DNA of 64,000 nucleotides from Rhodocollybia butyracea (lineage: Eukaryota > Basidiomycota > Agaricomycetes > Agaricales > Omphalotaceae), in contig JADNRY010000004.1 in the NCBI GenBank assembly GCA_015501585.1, forward strand, positions 62,001-126,000. The letters are read 5' to 3'. Numbering within the stretch: the stretch's first letter is position 1; every line of letters begins with the position of its first letter. The translations under genes were made by a program, and so were the position numbers. The notes under the pieces are model-generated. The model did not search any database. It was not told the DNA's origin and saw only the letters and a list, made by a program, of their open reading frames with translations. This document shows, one piece after another, positions 51,414 through 62,065 of this stretch.

Positions 51414-53205
51414 TTAGACTGGGAACGAGTCAGCGCGCACTTCAGCTGGAGGAGAAACTGTTAGTGCTGGCAATTGCAAATGAATGATTGCTTCTTTACG
51501 AACCTATCCATGTTGCTGCTGCATCGGGATATTCCCAAACCATGACTACAGAAACAAAGCCAAGTCAGCATCTTTCCAAGGTTATCACATAGATTCACTC
51601 ACCCCCCGCACTCCAACCCATATTCTTGGCTTGTTCGACACAGGTTGCTAGCGTAGTTGGTGCAATGAATCCTCCACTATCCTCGTCCCTGTAAGAGAAT
51701 ATCTTAGCATTCAGCCACAGTTGGAACTTAAGATGTACGAACGCGGCGGTCGCAGGTTTACCGATGACCAACTTGTTCAAGGTCACTCCATTGGCAGCAA
51801 TTTGGAAAAGTGCGGATTCGGGCCAGGTAGAAGATGAAGCGGTCAATAGACCCGCGCAGGTTGTGTATTCTGAGGTACCCTCTAAAAGCGAGCTGATTCA
51901 CTGATTAGCGCAAGAGCCAAACATTATACGCACGGTTATAGAACTGTAAAAATGAAGATAAGTTTTTCAATGCAGCGAAGACGACGAAATGGCTGACCTG
52001 AATATTGTACCAGTCTATCATAGTTCCGACGGATTCGTGCACAGCAAGATATCCACCTGAAGGCCAGATGTTTGGTGAAAACCTTGATCATGTGAATGTT
52101 AATCAAATAGGTGATTCTAATGGTGGAAAGTATGTCACCATGGCGCGACAGCTAACGTGAGATTCAAGTGAGTGATATTCAAAAACAAACGTTTGAAAGA
52201 CTTACGAGCATGAGTTAAGATGAACTGTCCTTGAGGGAGCATTTTTCGCAACTGGGTTGTGAAACTAATGAGCCAAGCCTATGATGGACAGAATCCGTTA
52301 ACACTGTTCTGACAATACACCACGCGAACAAAACTGATATACTTCAGCAGTACCCGCGTCAAAGGCGTTGAAGTCCTGTTAGACTGTTAGACAACACTGA
52401 TCAAGGACAGGATAGCGTTAACCATACCTCATAGTCCACATCAATTCCATCCACACCAAACCTGTACAGCGGGAGATGAGTTATTGATGTCATACAACGA
52501 TAAGGCTCCTACTTACTCGATTACCCAAGCCGCAAAAGTGTTTGCAGTGGCTATCGGATCAGCACCGGTACTGGTCGGAGCATCGGTGCTACCAAACGCT
52601 GATACAACCAAGGTAATTCCTGCAGCCGCGTACTCGGCTTTGATACTTGCTCTTTGAGCAGCAGTTAGCTCAACCCATTCTTCAGCCTTTAAGTAGTCAA
52701 TATCTGGAAGTACAACTCTGAAAATAATATCTTACTTTGTCAAAGGCTCCTTCGATTAGAAGGAACGCCATCGCGCTAATATATACAGTATTTAGTATAA
52801 TGAAGAATATCAAAGTTAACTAGGGGCCTACAAGACGTTGAATCCCTCTACATCTGCTACCGGAGGAGGGCCCGTTAAACCGGAAACAAACTAAAGGATA
52901 AAAGAGTCAATGGAATACTATCATTACAAGTCAGCAAGGTACCTGCCTTGTCGCTGTAAACAACTATGTGAAGCAGAGGAGGTGTTGTTATAGCATCAGA
53001 GCCGTATGCTAAGAGAACGGAGCCATCCCTTACCAAAGAATGGAGCAGTGGGTAGCGCACGAGCAACAGGTTGTGCACGGGCGAGAATGTCGCGAGCCTG
53101 ATCACTGAGACCTTCAAATCTTGTACTGTTAACGGGCGTTGCATGGGCAAGCCCGAAACCGTAGAAGACTAAAGAAGCAAAAGCCACAAGTGTAGAGAAG
53201 AACAT
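51414..53205 (-). CDS. secreted glycoside hydrolase family 18 (chitinase / endo-beta-N-acetylglucosaminidase-like)
   Basis: Hydrolyses beta-1,4 GlcNAc linkages, either in chitin or in the N-glycan core. ATG 53205 gives a signal peptide (MFFSTLVAFASLVFYGFGLA). The GH18 catalytic motif DxxDxDxE is intact in FGVDGIDVDYEDFNAF. Flanking family blocks are VVYSDKFVSGLTGPPPV, GFNVFAMAFLL, LVVSAFGSTDAP, ILTHALAPWFSP, YNIQFYNREGTSEYTTC and the barrel-closing SAGVMVWEYPDAAATW. About ten exons. Intron 52946-52891 must use a GC donor (AAG|GCAGGT), because only that keeps YSDK-FVSG in frame. No carbohydrate-binding module. The short form resembles the basidiomycete ENGase-like GH18 group more than large chitinases (inference). 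Confidence 0.85.
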
Positions 53206-55816
53206 CGAGGAAGCTCCGAGGATTCGAATGGACCGTGCAGTCGGCGGCTGAAGCACATATACCAGATCGCAAAACAGTAGCTTTTATACCAGGACCGGTT
53301 CTCATCTCCAAGACTCGGAGAAAGGTTGCGAATTTCGGAATAATGATATAGTCTCAATAGACTCGGCAGGTTTACAGCTGGGACTTTGAATTGCAACCAA
53401 ATAACGAATTCACGTATGGAAGGTTGAAAGATTACACCGATTGAGCTCACAAAGACAAAGAGCTAAACTTGGGATAACCGAAGGAGGCATACAAAATGTG
53501 TTTGAAATCCATGTGAACGCCTTTTGGGCGCGAAAGCATCGCGTTGCGTGGAAATTTTAAAGCGGATATGCAGAATCTAAATCCAGACTTTAGATAGGAC
53601 GGGATGCCGGGCAAAGTAGACTCTATCGCAATATTTCCGATAGAGCTCACACATATTTACTCGAAAGATTGGGATGATGGGCCAGTGGGACACGTATTGA
53701 TCAGCAGAGATGCGAAAGTTCCTCCTAGCCAGGAAACAAGCGCACACACACTTGGCACGGCGCGACAAAATTCTCTGCAGCACCGTATGGCTTGCTTTGA
53801 CGTGAATAGGCGCATGTGGCTATTCCTGCGCATGCTCAAAGAATTTTGGGACTCCTTTTGTTTTCGGATTTCCCTCGGATAACTGAGGCATCTAAAATGA
53901 GATTTTGTTGTGAGTTTGGATCACAGGAACATATGGAACACTTGCTAATATTTATCTTGCGTGATTACACTCCATGCGGTACAGCCATTCAGCCACACAT
54001 GAAAACCGACTCAATACTCAGCACTCAGACTGACATACTGAGTGCTGAATGGGCACTTGATGGACGAACGAGTTTTATTTGGAAAACCAGGGAAATCTTA
54101 ATCGGAGGCGAAGCGGTACTATCGATGGGAAATTTGTGTTCAAAGATATGGATATGATGGCACATTTGTCCGCAGGGATATTGCGTGGACAATTATGCAT
54201 ATATTCAATGACTGGGGGGGCTGGCCGCAAGCGGCAAAGGGCCGAACCTTTTAGCTCTAAGGTTAGGGTTGCCAAAACGGGACCGTGAGAATGGTTTGGA
54301 AATACTTTCATCTATAAGGAGCCAAACCTAAAGGTTCGGCAATGATACAGGTAGGAACCGAATCTAGGGAGAATGCTACTTTTAGCAACATAGTAAGCTG
54401 CAATAAAAAGTTATGTACCTGTGATGTCTATATGTAACTTTTTGTGTTGATTCTACTTCGTTGACGTACTTTGAGCGCTTGTATCTACTCCATGGGCTAT
54501 TCAGCGCACAAGCCGCCCGTAATACTACGGCACATAATACACTACTTATCATTACAGAGAGCTCACGAGCTTGAGCAACAATGTCAAGCATTACAAGAGT
54601 AAGTACTACAGAGAAGTGTAACGGTTAAATTATATCTAGTGACCATAATATACGTGCTTGTTAATATTACCGAATTCAAGGGACAATCCCGGACAAAGAA
54701 TCAGTGGGTGTAATTGGGGTGTAGGCAAAGAGCCCCTTGAAGAGCCTTTACTTACCGCTGATCAGTCTTCTGGGTCTCTCGAATCTAAATCTGACTTGGT
54801 ATCTTTCCCGTTCTTCTTGTGTGTCAATGGACCAATACCCAAATGAGCTTTGGCTTTGGCACACATCCAACTCATATCCAAAAAACCTCTCATTCCATTC
54901 ACCGTTCCCGTGATGCAATATTTTCCTTGCCCATATTCACCTCACTGCTTTCATGCTGCCCCCACAAATTGCTCATGTTCAACGTTGCTTTGATGATTAC
55001 AATGTTCTGATTTTGAATTCATTCTCGGAGTTTTAGGGATTCAAGTAGCCCCAGGGGTTGGGAGTGCTGCCACATTCCATGTGGCCCCTCCGCATGGAGA
55101 TGTGGGCCATAGCATGATTTCTTATACCAGGGGGGGGGTTTTCATTGTACTTTCTGTGACTCGGCCCATGCTACAAGCGCGGTACGCCATCCCTGAAGGT
55201 TGCGAATAAAGTGCGAATAGAAGGACTCAAACCAGAGGCTGGTGAAGGTTTTGCTCTTGCAAAGAGGCTCGTCAGAGGGCATAACCGTGGCCCTAACCCA
55301 CCAATGAAAGTTCCTCACTCTGTCCTACCGCTTATGGTGGGCATTTAATTCTTCCAGACTTGACACTTTAATTCCCACTTGAACAATGTGAGACAACATA
55401 AACTGGCAAGAACTGTACAAATGGATATGTTGCTGCCATAGTAGAAGCAAGATACAGAATACAATCGCACGCGGCAATCTGGGATGCACCATCTCAATGC
55501 CAAAACATGCATCCTTTGGTTCTGTATCCATGATTCCATATACACCACTCCGGCAAAATGACTTGAACACCAGGAACAGGTGCAGGGACAAGATTTCAGC
55601 TGGTAATTTCAAGTTGTAAATTATTGTACAACACCATTTCGTGTATTCTGCCGGAGCAAAGCAAGATGCTTCTCTTATTATGTACGACGCTTCTCCTGTA
55701 TGTACTTGACATTGAAGAGCATTGAAGCACTGAGTACTGATGCATAATCACATACGCCAGACCGCCGACCGGTAATACTCAATTCGAATTTGAACCGTGG
55801 ATGTCTCGCCTACCTT
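53206..55816. other. 2.6 kb gene-poor region with several short inverted repeats
   Basis: No gene supported. Small inverted repeats: TCAGCACTCAG and its complement at 54018-54048; GCCGAACCTTTTAG at 54241-54254 with CTAAAGGTTCGGC at 54328-54340; and GCCACAT/ATGTGGC near 55,068. A G9 run lies near 55,131-55,138. The open frames 53604-53882 (plus) and 55325-55612 (minus) are not recognisable. Confidence 0.4.
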
Positions 55817-56100
55817 AGCTAACGGTACTACTATGTTCACAACAATACCAAAGGCATCCGCCATCGAGGACCCCGAATACCTGACAACTTTAATCTTCGC
55901 TCTTGACATTCTGCAGACAAATCATCCTGGATGTGATGCGTCTCAACCTCTGGTATGTCATCCAATGTGTCATGCAATAGTACACCTTGAGGGTCATACT
56001 TGTATACAGGAAGCAAAGGGCAAATAGAAACTGACCAGTATTTCTGAAGCGCTTTATCCATCCTCTTCGTCGGTGTCTGCCAATTCCTCACGTAAAGCAC
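55817..56100 (-). pseudogene. truncated 3' fragment of the F-box/nucleotidyltransferase-like gene
   Basis: Minus-strand text LYVRNWQTPTKRMDKALQKY followed by WSVSICPLLPVYKYDPQGVL runs to a stop near 55,837. It is almost identical to the 3' end of the gene at 58.2-59.0 kb. Similarity stops at about 56,100, where the sequence becomes unrelated, so the 5' two-thirds are missing. Unlike the other copy, this one lacks a 44-bp insertion, so the original C-terminal frame can be read here. Confidence 0.7.
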
Positions 56101-56253
56101 AGTCCACGAGAGGGCTGGGGCTCCCAACAGGCTTGGAATCTGTAGCACAATAAACCTCTGCTTTCTATAGTGAGTTGGAAGCTACGTACGCTGGTTGAAA
56201 ACTAGGTTACGAAGATAGCGTTACGAAGACTTCGGAGATCGCTTCGCGGAATG

Positions 56254-56255
<2 letters not shown>

Positions 56256-56291
<36 letters not shown>

Positions 56292-56535
56292 CGGAGATCG
56301 CTCGCTGGAATAACCTTTACATATGTCTCTATGCGCCCGTCGAGTTGGTAGAGGAATCGATAGTAAAAGATTTCGGATTTGGATTTGTCGCTGCCAGTGC
56401 TGACGTTCATCATTGACATCATGGCATTGGTGAATGGATGAGGGCTGACCACCTGACTTGGATGATGACGAACGCACGTCCAACTCGCGAGTTCGAACCT
56501 CGGCCATCCCTGCTTTTAGTTTTTTTTTTTTGCGT
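56256..56535 (-). repeat. poly(A)-tailed retroposon-like segment (SINE-like candidate)
   Basis: On the minus strand, a block starting GGGATGGCCGAGGTTCGAA (near 56,510) runs about 220 bp to a poly(A) of 36 (T36 on plus, 56256-56291). Its head contains strings like a Pol III A box (TGGCCGAGG) and B box (GGTTCGAACTC), but overlapping rather than spaced, so it is not a tRNA. The word CGGAGATCGCT occurs on both sides of the poly(T). A second T run lies at about 56,520-56,531. From here to 57,319 no gene is seen. Confidence 0.35.
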
Positions 56536-57319
56536 GGGTTGTTAACCCAGATCTCTTTCAGGTCGGACTGTTACCGCCTCCTGACTCCAACATAGCTGCT
56601 TTTAGTCTTTTAAATTGCAAACGCTGATAGCAAGAAATTCCAAAGAAGATGGTACAAACGTGTTAGTGAAGGAAACTCTTCAGTCAGGCAAATGCGTTCG
56701 TAAGATGATCGGGGCAAGCAGGGACAATCCTGTATGGGACGGCTGCTTTTGTATCGCAGATCTCACAGAGTGGCAAAGACGCAGGAATTTATGCATCCAC
56801 ACTACCTGAATCCAGCCCGAGTATGCTGAGAAAATCCTGCAATTTCGTCATTACCTGGGTTTAGCCGATGTGAGTGAAGTTGGATTAAGTTCATTCAAGT
56901 AGCATTGGTGGTAGAGACGTGGTACGTTTGTCCGGACGCGGATGCGCAGCACGTCTCGAAGTCGCACAACCCAGAGGCATGGGTTATCAAAGAGTTATCT
57001 GTCTCCGGGATGTCTGATGACAAGTCACAAGTCCGAGATCGAGACGGATAGTCTGGGAGATATAGTAAAGGTTTTCAAAACTGTCGGATGTCAATGGAGA
57101 TCTCCAGAAATCACCTCGTATTTGCACGATGTTGTTGACCCACTTACTCAGAAACGCAAAGCTTAAACCACCCGCGGAGCCCCAGCAATGGAACGGAAAC
57201 AGTCGAACAGATGGAGTACCGGTAAGCCCCCTAAGAAACTTCCAAAACTAATGTATAACCAAACATGGCTGGGGTATGGGATATCGAGGAGCTGGAAATC
57301 TCCAACAAGCCTTTCAGGT

Positions 57320-57895
57320 CGGAATCGGTATCCGTCTAGTTCCTGATTTTAGAGTGCTCCGTATGGCGTCTGCAGATACTGGAGCAAGTGACGCTGGCGC
57401 GGCAGATGGATTTGGAAGGGATGGTTCATCGACGTCTATCATGATATCGTCATCAGCGTCAGCGTTGAGATTTTGCTGCAAAGCTGAAGGTAAGACGTCT
57501 GTGATTGGCTCGAGTTTTTTCATGGTTTCGTCTCCATCGACATCGACATGGGCAGATGCAGGTGCAGGTGCGGATGAAGAAGTAGCTGGGTTTTTTTTCC
57601 GGTTCCTCTGCGGTTTTTCGTTTGGGTTTGGTGGAATCGGACGTGCTAGGTTGATTGGTTGTAGCGACCATTTTGTGGGAAGGGGACGAAAAAAAATGAG
57701 GAAAGCTCGTGCTTGAAGACAAAAAAAACTCAATTGGGCGCTTGTTTCCATATCACACTCAGATGTTCTTCCCTTCCTGCTCGTTGAGGACTACATGAAT
57801 ATTCTTTTCCATGGACTAGTTTAGTAGAGACGCGTACTCTGCAAGGCTTTGAAGCTTTGAAGACCAGAAAAGTGTTAAGCGCGCATGCCTATGGC
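57320..57895 (-). pseudogene. duplicated 5' fragment of PNO1 with its upstream region
   Basis: Close copy of 48361-48944, covering the first part of PNO1 exon 1, its ATG (57671) and about 220 bp upstream. It begins [19 protein letters not shown], then loses one G relative to the parent (CTCTGCGGTTTTT versus CTCTGCGGGTTTTT), shifting the frame to AEEPEKK. All KH-domain exons are absent. Another small indel (extra 3 nt near 57,387) is in frame. Cannot encode a working PNO1. Confidence 0.85.
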
Positions 57896-57923
57896 TAGCC
57901 TGGTAACCAAGCCCTCTGGGGGG

Positions 57924-57974
57924 TTGACGTTGTTTAGACAAGAAACCTCGCTATTCTTGTCTAAACAACGTCAA
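57924..57974. repeat. perfect 21-bp inverted repeat with 9-nt loop
   Basis: The left arm 57924-57944 (starting TTGACGTTGTTTAG) and right arm 57954-57974 are exact reverse complements around ACCTCGCTA. It sits precisely where the duplicated block lacks the 49.0 kb portion of its parent, so it marks a rearrangement junction or insertion. Confidence 0.85.
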
Positions 57975-58099
57975 ATTCATGAAATACTATGCGCGTGGGG
58001 CGTTCAGTGAGATTCCCTGCAAAAAGCATATCCTCACCACTCCAAAATCACAAATGGAATGCAACTTAGTGTCATTATTCATATCTATAGGTCAAATTT
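57971..58099. repeat. second block of the PNO1-upstream duplication
   Basis: Matches 49157-49276 (shared words TTCATGAAATACTATGCGC, GAGATTCCCTGCAAAAAG, CAAATGGAATGCAACTTAG). It ends at the boundary with the F-box gene tail at about 58,110. Confidence 0.8.
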
Positions 58100-58183
58100 T
58101 CTCTTTACAGAGCTAACGGTACTACTATGTTCACAACAATACCAAAGGCATCCGCCATCGAGGACCCCGAATATCCGACAACT

Positions 58184-59017
58184 CTAATCTTCGCTCTTGA
58201 CATTCTGCAGACAAATCATCCTGGATGTGATGCGCCTCAACCTCTGGTATGTCATCCAATGTGTCATGCAATAGTACACCTTGAGGGTCATACTTGTCAC
58301 GAAAGCCCCGCGCCCTGGGAGTATGAAGATCAAAATCAGATATACAGGAAGCAAAGGGCAAGTAGAAACTGACCAGTATTTCTGAAGCGCTTTATCCATC
58401 CTCTTTGTCAGTGTCTGCCAATTCCTCACGTAAAGCCCAGTAAACGTCAAGTCAGGCCAGAGACAATATAGGTGCTTGCCATCCCAAAGGTTCATCACGA
58501 CTGTTGAATGGTACGTGAGGACGAAATCAGCCGGGATGGAATTTTTGAACACAGTGATCAGATCAACACCCGGACGCCCTACTATCGGATTAGTGTAATG
58601 TTCATACTGGAACTTGAACACCGTCCTATCCAAACCAGGATAAAATGTTTCTATGTTCTGCGACCGCTCGTCGTCACGTTTGAATCGGCATTTCTGCACA
58701 AGGAACTGCCGCACTTGGACAGTTTGAGACTCCTCAGCAACAATGTCCAGGTCCGCAGGTTGCCAATTGCCAGGATAGAGGAGCGACAAAGCGAACGATC
58801 CACCTACAACAGAAGCAGTACTTTGCAATAGGACCTGGAATGCTGTTAGATGAGCATTATTAAATACTCGTGATAAGCCTGCACGCAGGCGAAGAGCAGG
58901 GAAGCAAGCCAGAGCATCAAAAAAATATTTGGAAGTTGCTCGAAAGGACTGCAGACTACGCATATCGAGAGTTTTACAGATTAGTGCCAATAATTCTGGA
59001 GTACGCAGGATTAGCAT
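58184..59017 (-). CDS. F-box-like protein with nucleotidyltransferase-like motif, C-terminus altered
   Basis: The N-terminus from ATG 59017 (MLILRTPELLALICKTLDMR) then SLQSFRATSKYFFDALACFP is F-box-like: the helix pattern for Skp1 binding. Next come SVVGGSFALSLLYPGNWQP and ADLDIVAEE, resembling the G-S plus D-x-D hallmark of nucleotidyltransferase folds, seen in expanded basidiomycete families. An upstream in-frame ATG at 59116 is possible. Near the 3' end, 58297-58340 is a 44-bp insertion relative to the copy at 55.9 kb. It shifts the frame, so the original ending (YKYDPQGVLL...) is replaced by LILIFILPGRGAF to the stop at 58184. Either end may be tolerated; activity is unknown. A plausible substrate adaptor for an SCF ubiquitin ligase (inference). 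Confidence 0.6.
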   Translation of the reverse strand: MLILRTPELLALICKTLDMRSLQSFRATSKYFFDALACFPALRLRAGLSRVFNNAHLTAFQVLLQSTASVVGGSFALSLLYPGNWQPADLDIVAEESQTVQVRQFLVQKCRFKRDDERSQNIETFYPGLDRTVFKFQYEHYTNPIVGRPGVDLITVFKNSIPADFVLTYHSTVVMNLWDGKHLYCLWPDLTFTGLYVRNWQTLTKRMDKALQKYWSVSTCPLLPVYLILIFILPGRGAFVTSMTLKVYYCMTHWMTYQRLRRITSRMICLQNVKSED

Positions 59018-59197
59018 GATATTACGAAAGTTCGGTTGCCAGATGATGCTCTGGTACCAGATGATAGCTGCATTCATATGATAGCGGTGATGATTGAAGG
59101 TGGAGTGGTATAGCATGAGAGATTTCGGAAGGGACGATAGGTCTTCATGCCTGTATTCCCCCGGTGAGCAAAGAGCAACTATTAAACATTCAAGTCG

Positions 59198-59936
59198 TTA
59201 GAACTGATCAATCGAAATAGAATAACGATCACCTCGAGTTCTACATTCAGGGCTTATCACCACATTCTCGAACCTAAAAAATGTATGCGTTTCCGGAGCA
59301 TACCCTTTCTGGACGACTTCTTCAAAAGGCTCTTTAAGACAGAGTTCTCCAGAGAGCGTCCAGGTATGTTTGTGCGGAATGAACACGTCAGATACTGGAT
59401 GGATGGTTATAATGACTAGCGGTATGTGCGGTGTGTAGTTTTTTGGCCTGACTAGTTTCATAGATGGGGTTGTTATAGCTAGTGGAAAACATGAGTGGCG
59501 CATCAACTTTTAGAGCTCAAATGCGTACCGTACACAAGTTCAAATTTTCTACCTACATCCACCCACCGCTTCACGATGGTGATGTACTCCCTGTCGCGAC
59601 ATTGCTCAGGAATCTCATCAGGTAAAACGCCAAAGTCGGAAAATTTGGCGAGTGGCAAAGGCTTTGCATCTGGCGCGACCTCTTCGACGGGTGTCTTGAC
59701 TCCCAAGCGAGCGATAGAGTGCAAAAGTGTTTCTGGATTGTCCATCCATGTTTCCATTTCGAAGACATTCTGAAGTCGCCTCTGTTCAGCTTAAAACTCT
59801 TGAAGCAGTCACAACTTACTGCAGTGGCGTACTCAAGATCTCCATCTTCATTTTGTTTGGGAACAAAATTCGTTTTGGGTATGGTCCTGATGTCGAAATT
59901 AAATTTATCAACTTGAGCGGAGGCAGGAACGACCAT
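59198..59936 (-). CDS. uncharacterised protein
   Basis: Three exons join cleanly by GT-AG introns: MVVPASAQVDKFNFDIRTIP ... LEYATA | RRLQNVFEMETWMDNPETLL ... ELVY | AITTPSMKLVRPKNYTPHIP ... GDRYSISIDQF. Total is about 225 residues. It is hydrophilic, with no signal peptide or membrane segment and no domain I recognise. The C-terminal half is rich in short beta-prone stretches (PLVIITIHPVSDVFIPHKHT). Consistent codon use and clean splicing support a real gene. Confidence 0.6.
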
Positions 59937-60327
59937 GGTCGCTGAGCACAAGTTACTAGTTTGAAGATAAATAGGACGGGACTTGGCCGGCCCTTAACTA
60001 TTCGGGCCGGCTTTAGTACAAGTCACTGAAGTAGAACATCCCTTTTGCTGAACGTTGAACGCTCCGAATGAGAGTGAAATAGAGTGAATATCTGCCATTA
60101 ATTATCAACAACATAGATAGGAATAAACAGTCGCTGCGCACTGCCGTACGCGAATGCCAGCACCAAAACGATGAAACACCACACAAACTTCACAAAACCG
60201 GTCAGAAATCTCGAGTCCTCAGGTTCTCAACATCCGCATCACAGCTTTCAATCACTGAATACATATGGTGAAAGAATGAGACTCGAAAATCGGCCTCGCC
60301 GTAATATTTCCATCATGAAGAACGATA

Positions 60328-61398
60328 CTATTCAGAGATGGGTAAGCGGTAATGATGAAAGTTCCAAGTCAGTATCGAGTTTGCGTAGTATGAATGTCGG
60401 GGCTCGCCTATGATCTCCACCTCTTGTACGGGCACTAAGGATGAATATGATTCATGGGAGGCGATGTTCAAGTTCAAGTACGAGTGGCCGAGCCCAGGAA
60501 TGCATGTTTGAAGTAGCTTTCGTTTAGTTGCGGGTGACTGGGAGGACTGGGAGGACTTTAGTATTTGGGGTGTATGCAGACATATCGAGTTGTGGTGAAA
60601 AGCGGCCTTTACTGAAACTCGATTAACGTCGGAGTGGTCCAATAGCTGTGGAGTTGGGTATATAGTGAGCAAAGAGCGAAAAGCCTGATTCGGATATATG
60701 ATAATGGAGTATGTGGGCCTACCTTGAGAGATGTCGCAGTCGCAGTCCAAACGAGTTTAGGATCAAATCGACTTGGGATAGCTAATTTGTTTGAGCTAAC
60801 GAAGCGAAGCGAAGAGAAGGTTAGTTTTGAGATGATGATTGATCAAGTACGATTGATTTCAAGGATGATGTCTGCTGAGATGTAAAGAAGAGATGTAAAT
60901 ACAAACCACGCACATCGTCTTTGTATTATAAGCATCGAACAGCTCCGAAAGGTGTCGAAAGCGAATCTTGGCTTCTGGGCGTTTTTGCTGTGTTTGTTCG
61001 ATTTTCTCAGAGTCTGGCGATTGGTCGTCTTGAGAATGGGAAAATTTTCCTGGATAGATATAGATGTCTGGGCGCCTGCCTCGCCATATGATGTCTGCTA
61101 CTAGTGTTCCAGTATGGGAATGAATACAGGTTCGTCGCTGAATTATTGCGGTAGCGGATTCGGAAGAGACGAGTTGGCCTGAGGGAGCATCCGATTTGGA
61201 TGCATCATCCTGGGGCTTGAGCCTGGCAAATTCAGAACCTTCGAGTTCCGACCACAATTCTTTCAGATCATTTTCTTCCTCGCTATACCCTTCCTCGGAT
61301 TCTTCCTGTATTGTGGCGACAGTGTACATTACACGTCTAGTCGAAACGTCGATGAGCTCGGTGTTGAGCATGTCGGAAGAGGCGACTTGTAGTAACAT
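60328..61398 (-). CDS. DUF6593-like protein (tentative)
   Basis: First exon from ATG 61398: MLLQVASSDMLNTELIDVST, RRVMYTVATIQEES, an acidic linker, then TAIIQRRTCIHSHTGTLVAD and IIWRGRRPDIYIYPGKF. This matches the LNT.L.D....Y.V.T / I.W....P.I order of basidiomycete DUF6593. Later exons read PSRFDPKLVWTATATSLK and LLDHSDVNRVSVKAAFHHN, ending LPISE at 60328. The splice between the first exon (after FDAYNTKTM) and the second is plausible but not proved, and the C-terminal part is uncertain. Function of the family is unknown. Confidence 0.5.
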
Positions 61399-62065
61399 TG
61401 TTGGAGGCAAGTCGAGCGAAATTAGAAATGTAGAACATCCAGCGTTGACTATAAATATTGAGATAAGGGAAATCACTGTCCTATTACCAAGTAAGGTGGT
61501 TTCTTTGTACTACTAGTTTGTGGGTTCCATTAGATTGATGTGGAGGATTACAGCATAACCCTAGGGTATTGCGAGCCGTAAACAGCCGAGTCGCATGTCA
61601 TAGAGACTTGGAGTGAACTTGAGGTGATTGAACATGGGCGATTTCATCAATGATTCGGAGGCAATTACCTGTGTGGAGAGATGAGATGACCCGATAGAAA
61701 CGAGGTGAACAGGGTATAGTATTCGTAAGTACAGCCTGTGCTCACTGCTTATAGGCAATTACATAGAGCAGTTGGGCAGTTCCGAACTGATGATGGAAAA
61801 GAAGTTTGCTTAGCGCCCATCAAGCGCTATGCTCCCGGTCCGGGTCTTCAATTGATTACAAAAATAGCGGCAAGATGCAACCGGCTTCACGTGCGTTTAT
61901 AGCCACAGGCCCAAATTTCTACAAACACGACCAGCTTTCTGAACTCGCTGCCCATCGAGTACTCACGACAACGACGACGAAAAACTCTCAAGACTGCCTT
62001 CCCCCGATTGCTAATCCTGGCCGTGCCTTTGCTGGCTCGCGTCTCTTCACGTCTCCAATTTGGTT

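Noticed and set aside
56470..56515. Possible tRNA because of GTTCGAACC
   Set aside because: No acceptor, D or anticodon stem can be drawn around it, and the A-box-like and B-box-like strings overlap.
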